This document shows positions 25,456 through 32,125 of a stretch of 44,078 nucleotides of DNA, one piece after another (within the stretch, counting starts at the first letter, position 1; the number at the start of each line of letters is the position of its first letter). A model generated the notes under the pieces. The model did no database searches. It was not told the DNA's origin and was given only the letters and a program-made list of their open reading frames with translations. The position numbers and the translations under genes are program-made. Origin of the DNA: Desulfosarcinaceae bacterium. Lineage in GTDB: Bacteria > Desulfobacterota > Desulfobacteria > Desulfobacterales > Desulfosarcinaceae. The stretch spans positions 1 to 44,078 of the forward strand of contig JASJCL010000055.1 in NCBI GenBank assembly GCA_030066015.1. Reading direction: 5' to 3'.

Positions 25456-26313
25456 ATGACCCAGAAGAAACACACCGTCAGGACCATTCAGGCCATGCGC
25501 GACAAAGGGGAGACCATCACCATGCTGACGGCCTACGACTACCCCACCGCCAAGCAGATCAACGATGCCGGCATCGATATGATCCTGGTGGGGGACAGCT
25601 GCGCCATGGTGGTTCATGGCCACCCCAACACCCTCACCGCCACCATGGACATGATGGTCCTTCACTGCGGTTCGGTGGCCAGGGCCTGCGACCGCACCAT
25701 GGTGGTCGCCGATATGCCCTTCGGTAGCTTTCAGTACAGCATCGAAGACACCATGAAAAACGCCGCTCGTTTCGTCACCGAGGCAAAGGTGGACGCGGTC
25801 AAGTTTGAAGCCACCCCCAACCACATTGAGAAAACCAAGGCCATTGTCGAGATGGGGATCGCTGTGGTGGGTCACGTGGGCCTGCACCCGCAGGCCGTCG
25901 GCGCTTTGGGCGGCCTCACTGCCCAGGGCAAAACGGTGGACACCGCCCGCAAGGTGGTGACCGAGGCCTTGGCTCTCCAGGATGCCGGCGCTTTCGCCAT
26001 CATTTTCGAGGCAGTGCCGGCCGAGCTATCGGCCTACGTCACCCAAAAACTCGCTATCCCCACTATCAGCATCGGCGGCGGCCCGGGTTGCTCTGGCCAA
26101 TTGTTGGTAACCCCGGATGTCCTCGGCATGTTCGACGCGTTCACACCGAGCTTCGCCAAGAAATATCAGGATTTCAACGGCCTCATGAAGCAGACCTTCG
26201 CCCAGTACCGCGACGAGGTGAAGCAGGGCGTTTTTCCGGCCGATGAGCATTGCTACCAAATGTCGGCGGAGGTGATGGCGGCGATCAAAGCGGAGTTCGG
26301 CCAAGTGGCCTAG
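25456..26313 (+). CDS. panB: PanB-family ketopantoate hydroxymethyltransferase, probably a catabolic paralogue
   Basis: PanB moves a hydroxymethyl group between 5,10-methylene-tetrahydrofolate and 2-oxoisovalerate, giving ketopantoate; the aldol step is reversible. The 285-residue product keeps the key residues: Asp47-Ser48 in LVGDSCAMV, Asp in VADMPFGS, Lys and Glu in VKFEA, His in VGHVGLHPQ and the general-base Glu in FEAVPAE. Differences from biosynthetic PanB include FEATPN in place of the usual LEGG loop, GLHPQ for GLTPQ and IGGGPGC for IGAGPGC. AGGAGGAG precedes the ATG. Gene position behind a transporter, kinase and aldolase, with no panC or panD near, argues for a degradative or altered role, but plain pantothenate synthesis is not excluded. 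Confidence 0.82.
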   Translation: MTQKKHTVRTIQAMRDKGETITMLTAYDYPTAKQINDAGIDMILVGDSCAMVVHGHPNTLTATMDMMVLHCGSVARACDRTMVVADMPFGSFQYSIEDTMKNAARFVTEAKVDAVKFEATPNHIEKTKAIVEMGIAVVGHVGLHPQAVGALGGLTAQGKTVDTARKVVTEALALQDAGAFAIIFEAVPAELSAYVTQKLAIPTISIGGGPGCSGQLLVTPDVLGMFDAFTPSFAKKYQDFNGLMKQTFAQYRDEVKQGVFPADEHCYQMSAEVMAAIKAEFGQVA

Positions 26314-26475
26314 CCGAACCATTCGCCCGGCGACTGGGCAACCCCGAAGGGCTTGGCGATACGCCCGCTGTGGCCATGCCGCGGTCCCGAGCCCCCAGGA
26401 TCGTGAACGGCGGCATGGAGACCTCTATCGCCATGCCGCCGTTGCTGCAGCTGCCGACCCACTGGAGCCCCGCCC

Positions 26476-26503
26476 TTGAAGATGTGCATTTCGTGAATAG
26501 ATT
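26476..26503 (+). promoter_or_regulatory. Weak promoter candidate for the 26581 gene
   Basis: TTGAAG at 26476-26481 and TAGATT at 26498-26503 with a 16-base spacer, 77 bases before the start codon. Each box matches four of six consensus positions. Confidence 0.3.
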
Positions 26504-26580
26504 TACCTCAATCCCATCCCGCCTATCCATTGGGGATCATCGGCAATATCTCTAACCCACGCCTTCAAGGAGGTATCGAA

Positions 26581-27003
26581 ATGAAAGATCCAGCCAATGT
26601 TCACAAACAGGTTCAGGAGATGTGCGATTGCTACGCCACCAACGATCCACTCAAAGAGATGTCCACCCTGGGATCGGAAGCCGATGCAGCGGTTGGTGCC
26701 GTCAAGTGGTGGGCCCTAACCGCCCTGCATGGGGTGAACGCCAATGCCGAGAAGATCTCCATTCGAAGAGATGCTGCCGGAGCCGTGACCGTTCAGGCCA
26801 AGTACCGACCGGCCGACCTGCCCGCACCCGGGGAGGCTGTCGGCAGCCAGGTTTTCGAGGCCTTTCGCCAGATCACCCACATCGAAGGCGACAAAGGTAA
26901 AACAGCAATGGCGCTTGGCATTCGTGAAAGCAGCCTGGAACTGGGGGTGAAATTCAAGAAGAAAAAAGATTACGAACAGATCACCATCAAGTTTCCAGCG
27001 TGA
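26581..27003 (+). CDS. Small protein of unknown function
   Basis: A 140-residue, cytoplasmic-looking protein without membrane segments or signal peptide. The ATG at 26581 is set by a perfect AAGGAGG ribosome binding site eight bases upstream, which implies strong translation. The N-terminal part is acidic and helical (QVQEMCDCYATNDPLKEM), the middle has KWWALTALHGVNANAEKISIRR, and the C terminus is lysine-rich (KFKKKKDYEQITIKFPA) and strand-like. I recognise no named domain. It follows the PanB-like gene after 267 bases with a possible own promoter and ends before a long inverted repeat, so it is probably monocistronic. Confidence 0.7.
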   Translation: MKDPANVHKQVQEMCDCYATNDPLKEMSTLGSEADAAVGAVKWWALTALHGVNANAEKISIRRDAAGAVTVQAKYRPADLPAPGEAVGSQVFEAFRQITHIEGDKGKTAMALGIRESSLELGVKFKKKKDYEQITIKFPA

Positions 27004-27357
27004 TCTGCGGGGTGCCCATATCAGGGCACGCCATGGTAGCGACGATACACGTATGAAGTCTTTCCATCGACCATCGGACAATCTCTTCCGGTCCCCTGGA
27101 GGCCGTCCTGCCGAGCGTCGACCGAAGGCCGGTGCCGGGGCGCGATGCGGCATTTGCGCTGCGCGGCGTTTGGGCCCCTTCCATCCGATGGCAAGTCACC
27201 ACACCCGTTGACGGGACCTCAAGGACGCCGCCCGACGCGCGGCATCATTGCGGCGCTCGCGAAAAAAAGTTGCCGTGTCGGAATACCCACCTTGCATACG
27301 CGTCCAGCCCCCACCGAATCACGCCAACAGTGGACCTCCGACACGGCAAAAGCAGAT
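27004..27357. other. 354-base gap between converging genes, with an inverted repeat
   Basis: No gene is supported. A short hairpin (arm GTGCCC, loop ATATCA) lies just after the upstream stop, at about 27012-27029. The main structure is the long inverted repeat at 27270-27349 described separately. The two flanking genes converge here, so termination signals for both are expected. Confidence 0.5.
27270..27349. repeat. 13-bp perfect inverted repeat with 54-base spacer
   Basis: Left arm TTGCCGTGTCGGA (27270-27282) and its exact complement at 27337-27349. An A-run (27262-27268) lies just outside the left arm and an AAA just outside the right arm. Placed between converging genes, it may act as a two-way terminator or be the remnant of a small mobile or palindromic element. 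Confidence 0.6.
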
Positions 27358-28665
27358 CTACCCTTCAGCGGTCAGGGCCGTCGCTCTCGCTATTGTCGCC
27401 AGGGCGAGGTCGCGCACCTTGCCGGAAAAACGGTGACGCACGGCCGCTGCCAGCATCTCCTGTGTCAACACCCGGCCGCGGGCGGCCATGACAGCGAGGG
27501 CGGCCAAGGCCCAATCAGCAGACTTGATCTTTCCCGCTTTGAAATCCAACACCTCTACATGGGCGTTGCAGTGGGGTAGTGAGACGCCCTTGGCGGCGAT
27601 CACCATTGCATCGCTGGAGAGGCGGGGCCACATTGCCGGCCGGCGCGCCACCCCCTCTGGAGAGAGGGCCAGGACCACATCGGGCCGGTCAATGCCGGTG
27701 AACCCGATCTCCCGCGCATCGAGCACCAATTCGCTGACACTGTGACCCCGCAGCACGGTGATGGGGTAATCGTTTTTCTGGGTGACGTGCAGCCCAGCGC
27801 TAATCCCTGCCAGGCAGAGCAATTCACCGGCAGTCACAATGCGCTGACCCGCCCCGCCAAGGATAACGACCTCGCGCCGGCCGGATTGTGGCGCCTGGAA
27901 CTGGGCCGGTATATGGGTGAGGGCATCGCTATCGATCTGCCTGGCGGCTAGTTCAGCGTAGGCGTGGCTGTATTCGGAGCGCTGGTTCTCGCTGACGGGT
28001 CCATTTACGGCCGGCAGGTCCGCCAGGCGCTCGTCGATCCTCTTGGGCGTCAGCTGGTTGTGCTTGGTGTAGCGCCCCGGACAGACGCCCCAGATGTCGA
28101 CCACCGAAAAGCCGGCATAGTCGACGGCGGCGCCGATCTGTTCGCTGAGATCTTTCTGGTAGGCGCTCAATCGGGCCAGGTAAGGGGCGCCGGCGGCGCC
28201 GGCCAGGGTGCAGATATCGACGGGTTTTTCCAGGCGATTGAGAAATCCGGACCCAACCTGCGCCTCGCTGGGCGTCGTGGCCGAGCACTGTCCACCAGTC
28301 ATACCATAGTTGAAGTTGTTGAGCACCAGCAGGGTCAGATCGATGTTGCGCCGGCAGGTGGCCAGAACATGGGCACCGCCGATCCCCAGGCCACCATCGC
28401 CCATGGTGACGACCACCTTGAGGTCCGGCCGTGCCATCTTCAGCCCGGTGGCATAGGTTAACGCGCGGCCATGGAGCCCGTGGAAGGCGTGCGCGTTAAA
28501 AAAGGTGTCGAAGAGGCCGCTGCAGCCGATGTCGCTGACGATCACGAGCTGATGCCCTTGGAGGCCGCGATTGTCCAAGGCCTTGTCCAGGCTTGTGACG
28601 ACCCGCTCATGGCTGCAGCCGGGACAAAAGACCGGTGGTCGTTGGGTGTTGAGCAAGCTGGTCAT
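27358..28665 (-). CDS. 2-oxoacid:ferredoxin oxidoreductase, fused beta (TPP) and gamma subunits
   Basis: A 435-residue fusion. Residues 1-215 are the thiamine-pyrophosphate beta subunit: the iron-sulfur ligands are likely Cys14, Cys17 (CPGC), Cys48 (DIGCSG) and Cys195 (CPGRYTKHN), and the TPP/Mg motif is GDGGLGIGG followed by NNFNYGMTGGQ. Residues about 245-435 are the gamma subunit, with EVVILGGAGQRIVTAGELL and a C-terminal helical end. With the alpha subunit encoded upstream it should decarboxylate a 2-oxoacid to acyl-CoA and reduce ferredoxin. No delta (ferredoxin) subunit is nearby. The start at 28665 has AAGAGGGAG upstream. 90 bases separate it from the alpha gene. Confidence 0.88.
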   Translation of the reverse strand: MTSLLNTQRPPVFCPGCSHERVVTSLDKALDNRGLQGHQLVIVSDIGCSGLFDTFFNAHAFHGLHGRALTYATGLKMARPDLKVVVTMGDGGLGIGGAHVLATCRRNIDLTLLVLNNFNYGMTGGQCSATTPSEAQVGSGFLNRLEKPVDICTLAGAAGAPYLARLSAYQKDLSEQIGAAVDYAGFSVVDIWGVCPGRYTKHNQLTPKRIDERLADLPAVNGPVSENQRSEYSHAYAELAARQIDSDALTHIPAQFQAPQSGRREVVILGGAGQRIVTAGELLCLAGISAGLHVTQKNDYPITVLRGHSVSELVLDAREIGFTGIDRPDVVLALSPEGVARRPAMWPRLSSDAMVIAAKGVSLPHCNAHVEVLDFKAGKIKSADWALAALAVMAARGRVLTQEMLAAAVRHRFSGKVRDLALATIARATALTAEG

Positions 28666-28755
28666 GTCGCACTCCCTCTTGCGCTTGCGATCGTTTATGG
28701 GTTCATCTTTCGGTGGTTGCGGCCGTCAAATGGCACGCGGGGTCCGGCACACGCT

Positions 28756-29868
28756 TCAGAGCGCTTTGGCAATACGGCGGGGATGCAGGAGGTTGCCATC
28801 CATCTGGCCGAAGAAATCGACCCGTGTGGCGCCTGCCAACCGCTCGATTTCGCGCACGTATTGCCCCAGGTTCATCTCCACCACGACGGCACGCCGATGG
28901 GCCGCAAGGTTCTCCCGCAGCAGACCTTCGGGAACCGGCCACAGGGTCTTCAAAACCAGCAGCGACAGCTTCCGGCCCTGCTCCCGCCGGGCAGCGACGG
29001 CCTTGCGTACAGCCCTGGCGGAGACACCGTAGGCGATCACCAGTGTATCGGCCGCGGGATCGATGTCAGCATCGTAGAGGGCCAGCGCATCGGCAGCCGA
29101 ATGGATCTTGGCCCGCAGGCGCTTCTGCATGGCGTCGATGATGCCAGCGTCCGTTGTGATGTAACCGTCCGGTCCGTGGGTGGAGGATGTCTGACGGACC
29201 AGTCGCTGCCCGCCGATGGGCAAAAAGCGCGGCACCAACTCGCCGTCGGCGGTGGCAAAGGGCAGAAATGGATTCCGCGCATCGGCGGTTCGGCGCTCCA
29301 CCGGCGCGGGCAGCGGCAGACGGTCCAGGTCGACGCTTTCCCGCGTCATGGCGATCTCCTTGTTGGCAGCCAAGAAGACAGGACAGCGAAAGCGCTCGGC
29401 CAGGTTGAAGGCATGCGCCGTTAGCGTATAGCAATCCCGGATATCCACTGGTGCGAGAACGATGACCGGTTGGCCACCGCTGTTGCCCCACTGCATGAAC
29501 TGAATATCGCCATCGGCCCCCCGCGTGGCCGATCCGGTGGAGGGCCCCAGACGTTGGATGTTGACGATGACCAGGGGGATCTCGCTGCCGATGGCAAAGG
29601 AGATCTGCTCGCTGTAGAGGCTGATGCCGGGACCGGAGGTGGCGGTAAGGGCCTTGGCACCGGTCATGGCGGCGCCTAAGCAGAAACCGATGGAGGCAAT
29701 TTCGTCCTCTCCTTGGAGACAGATGCCGCCCAGCGGCGGCAGCAGGCGCAGCATATTGTTGTACACGGTGGTGGCCGGTGTAATGGGATAGCCGGCGAAG
29801 AAGCGGCAGCCTGCAGCGACAGCACCCCGGGCGATGGCTTCATTGCCCTCCATAAATTGCATGGCCAT
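28756..29868 (-). CDS. 2-oxoacid:ferredoxin oxidoreductase, alpha subunit
   Basis: 370 residues of the KorA/VorB type. The opening FMEGNEAIARGAVAAGCRFFAGYPITPATTVYNNM is the pyrimidine-binding domain with the YPITP motif; QGEDEIASIGFCLGAAMTGAKALTATSGPGISLYSEQI is the family core. The C-terminal domain II has TLVIAYGVSARAVRKAVAARREQGRKLSLLVLKTLWPVPE. It makes a complex with the beta-gamma fusion encoded next. The ATG at 29868 has GGAGAG upstream and lies 12 bases after the GntR stop, so regulator and enzyme share a transcript. Branched-chain, aromatic or 2-oxoglutarate substrates are all possible. Confidence 0.9.
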   Translation of the reverse strand: MAMQFMEGNEAIARGAVAAGCRFFAGYPITPATTVYNNMLRLLPPLGGICLQGEDEIASIGFCLGAAMTGAKALTATSGPGISLYSEQISFAIGSEIPLVIVNIQRLGPSTGSATRGADGDIQFMQWGNSGGQPVIVLAPVDIRDCYTLTAHAFNLAERFRCPVFLAANKEIAMTRESVDLDRLPLPAPVERRTADARNPFLPFATADGELVPRFLPIGGQRLVRQTSSTHGPDGYITTDAGIIDAMQKRLRAKIHSAADALALYDADIDPAADTLVIAYGVSARAVRKAVAARREQGRKLSLLVLKTLWPVPEGLLRENLAAHRRAVVVEMNLGQYVREIERLAGATRVDFFGQMDGNLLHPRRIAKAL

Positions 29869-29880
29869 GATGCTACTCTC

Positions 29881-30558
29881 CTACAGTGGGTTGAGTTCTC
29901 GGGCCGCGACCAATCGGCGGACCCCCGCGAGGACATGTTTCTTGACGGCCCGGATATGACGCCGCAGTGCGTGTACGGCCCGCCGCCGATCGGCGGACAG
30001 AATCGCTTCGAACAATTCCTGATGGGCGGCGCCGGCGGCGCGCATATCGGTGGCAAAGAGCACATTGGCGCCGTACTTCAAGTAGAGAAGATCGAAGAGG
30101 TTGTGCAGGCTTTGCTGATGGACGCGGGTACCGGCACAATCGGCGAGGGCCAGGTGAAAGTGCATATCCTTGGCCAGCCGGGCATGCAGATCCCTGCCGG
30201 CGGTCGCGGTCAAGTGATCTTCCAAGGCGGCCCGAATTCGCCGCGTATCGGCGGCCGTCATTCGGGTGAGGCTTCTGCGCAGAAGATCGACTTCCAATAA
30301 TTCCCGCAGGTCATATATCTCGCCCACTTCCTGCAGGCTGATGGGTTCGGTGAAATAGCCGCGATGACGCTCATTGCGCACCAGTCCCTGGAACTCCAGC
30401 CACTTGAGTGCCTGAATCACCGGCGTCTGACTCATCCCCAGACGTTCGGCCAGCTCGCGGTATGCGATTTTTTGACCAGGCACGATCTCATTGTGGAACA
30501 TGAGACGACGGATACCGTCGTAGGCTTTTTGCGGTTGGCTGCGGGCGGCGCTCGTCAA
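29881..30558 (-). CDS. GntR-family regulator, FCD subfamily, upstream of the oxidoreductase
   Basis: 225 residues. The winged HTH is at about residues 8-65 (AYDGIRRLMFHNEIVPGQKI and LAERLGMSQTPVIQALKWLE). The FCD effector domain is at 75-215, with DMHFHLALADCAG, AAHQELFEAI and LRRHIRAVKKH supplying the usual metal or carboxylate-binding Asp/His residues. The frame starts with TTG at 30558, preceded by AAGAGTGA; no in-frame ATG lies before the HTH, so this non-standard start is accepted. It has its own promoter with an adjoining palindrome and runs directly into the oxidoreductase genes, whose expression it probably controls in response to an acid substrate or product. Confidence 0.85.
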   Translation of the reverse strand: MTSAARSQPQKAYDGIRRLMFHNEIVPGQKIAYRELAERLGMSQTPVIQALKWLEFQGLVRNERHRGYFTEPISLQEVGEIYDLRELLEVDLLRRSLTRMTAADTRRIRAALEDHLTATAGRDLHARLAKDMHFHLALADCAGTRVHQQSLHNLFDLLYLKYGANVLFATDMRAAGAAHQELFEAILSADRRRAVHALRRHIRAVKKHVLAGVRRLVAARELNPL

Positions 30559-30610
30559 AAGTTCACTCTTATTCGGTCAAACGGGATCCCTGCGGGAATA
30601 ATTAGATCTT

Positions 30611-30626
30611 AAATTTGATCAAATTT
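30611..30626. promoter_or_regulatory. 16-base perfect palindromic operator candidate
   Basis: Arm AAATTTGA followed directly by its complement TCAAATTT. It abuts the -10 box of the regulator's promoter on the - strand, so a bound dimer would block initiation. Confidence 0.6.
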
Positions 30627-30655
30627 CGAATATCATCCACCTTGCCGCCTGTCAA
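30627..30655 (-). promoter_or_regulatory. Promoter of the second GntR gene and oxidoreductase operon
   Basis: On the - strand, a perfect TTGACA (30650-30655), a 17-base spacer and TATTCG (30627-30632), directly followed by the palindrome. The -10 box matches three of six positions. Confidence 0.5.
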
Positions 30656-30679
30656 TTGCAGATCGTCGCTGTTTGGAAT

Positions 30680-32029
30680 TTAGGTCGGGGAGGACGGGGC
30701 GACGATTCGGCGACCGGCGCTGTGGTCCCGGTGAAATTGCACCAAACGCGCTTCAAGGGTGTCGAAGCGAGACGCATCGGTAAGGGAGACACAGGCGCGG
30801 ATCCCTTCATGGCGATCGCTGCCGGTGGTGGTCAATGAGATAGCGCTGATGCCGTAGTAGAGCAGCTCCTCCACCAATTGAACACCACTGAAGCCGGGGT
30901 AGGCGACCGTGAAGTAGAATCCATCGGCCAGCGGTTGGCCGAGATCCTGATCATAGACCAGCGTGAACCCATTCTGCAGAAAGAGCGCTTTCATGGTCCG
31001 CGCGCGATCACCGTAGACGCGCACTGCATCGACAAAGTCGTAGACGCCCGAATTGACGGCCCTGAGCAGCGCCGTAAGGCCGTATTGGGCGCTGTGGCTT
31101 ACCCCGGCGCACATGGCGTATACGGCGCCGAAGATATACGCATAGCCGAACTGGTCGCTGCCAAACCAGCGCTTGAGGTTGTTCCCGCGGCTGCGGAAAA
31201 GGCTGTCCGCTATGGCCGTCATGCCGATGCGCTGACCGGCCAGGCTGAAGGATTTGGACGCACTGATGATGAGCACGTAGTTGTTCGTGTAGCGCGCCAC
31301 GGTGGGGATCCAGGGGGCTTCGCCCGGTCGGCCGTAATCCTGTCGAAAGTCCATGCCGATGTAGGCCAAATCTTCTATGACCACGACATCGTGGCGCGTG
31401 GCCAGTTCACCGATGATGCCGAGCTCGGTTTCATCGAAACAGATCCAGGCGGGATTGTTGGGATTGGAATATAGTATGGCGGCCACATCGCCCCTCTCCA
31501 GCACGGCGGAGAGTCGCGAGCGCAGGGCCTCACCACGATGGTCGTACACATCGAAACGCTCCTGGGGCAGCCCGAGGACTTGGGCCTGGAGCTTGTTCAC
31601 CGGAAAACCCGGATCGATGAACACCATCTTCTCGCGCCCTTTGATGCGGCGCCCGGCCATCATCATGGCAAGAAAGCAGCCCTGCATGGCCCCGACAGTG
31701 GGCAGGCAGTGCTGGGCATCGACAGCCACATTGAGAAAGTTGCGGAGAAAGCGAGCGATCTCTTTTTTAAGCGCGGGCACGCCGTCGAAGGGCGGGTAGA
31801 CGGCGCCCACGCCGTCGGTCAGGGCCTGCTTCTCCGCCTCGACCGCAATAGCGGGGGGGTCAAGTCCCGGAATGCCCATCTCCATGCGGATGAAGGTCTC
31901 ACCGGTTTGGGCTTCTATCCGGCCGACCAGACGGTTGAGTTCCCGAATGTTGGCCATTCCGACCGGTGAGAGTCCGGATGTCTCGATACAGTGACGCACG
32001 ACCGCCGGCGCCATAGGGGTAGAATGCAT
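30680..32029 (-). CDS. Class I/II PLP-dependent aminotransferase
   Basis: 449 residues of the aspartate aminotransferase fold (type I). The PLP Schiff-base lysine is Lys259 in IISASKSFSLAGQRIG. The YPPFDGVPALKKEIARFL helix, YSNPNNPAWICF (cofactor-stacking and substrate loop with the conserved NPNNP) and VVIEDLAYIGMDF (PLP pyridine-binding Asp, then Tyr) are present. It interconverts an amino acid and its 2-oxoacid. Upstream on the same strand is the PAS hybrid kinase (96-base gap); downstream are the GntR gene and the 2-oxoacid oxidoreductase, which would consume its product. The ATG at 32029 follows AGAGAGGG. Amino-acid preference cannot be read with confidence. Confidence 0.9.
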   Translation of the reverse strand: MHSTPMAPAVVRHCIETSGLSPVGMANIRELNRLVGRIEAQTGETFIRMEMGIPGLDPPAIAVEAEKQALTDGVGAVYPPFDGVPALKKEIARFLRNFLNVAVDAQHCLPTVGAMQGCFLAMMMAGRRIKGREKMVFIDPGFPVNKLQAQVLGLPQERFDVYDHRGEALRSRLSAVLERGDVAAILYSNPNNPAWICFDETELGIIGELATRHDVVVIEDLAYIGMDFRQDYGRPGEAPWIPTVARYTNNYVLIISASKSFSLAGQRIGMTAIADSLFRSRGNNLKRWFGSDQFGYAYIFGAVYAMCAGVSHSAQYGLTALLRAVNSGVYDFVDAVRVYGDRARTMKALFLQNGFTLVYDQDLGQPLADGFYFTVAYPGFSGVQLVEELLYYGISAISLTTTGSDRHEGIRACVSLTDASRFDTLEARLVQFHRDHSAGRRIVAPSSPT

Positions 32030-32125
32030 GCTGTCGTGTCCCTCTCTTCTGTGAGCGCGTCTTCAAATTGGCGCGCAGGAATCACGCCTCGCATAGCGAA
32101 TGCGATCGGGCTTGAAAAGCTTTTT

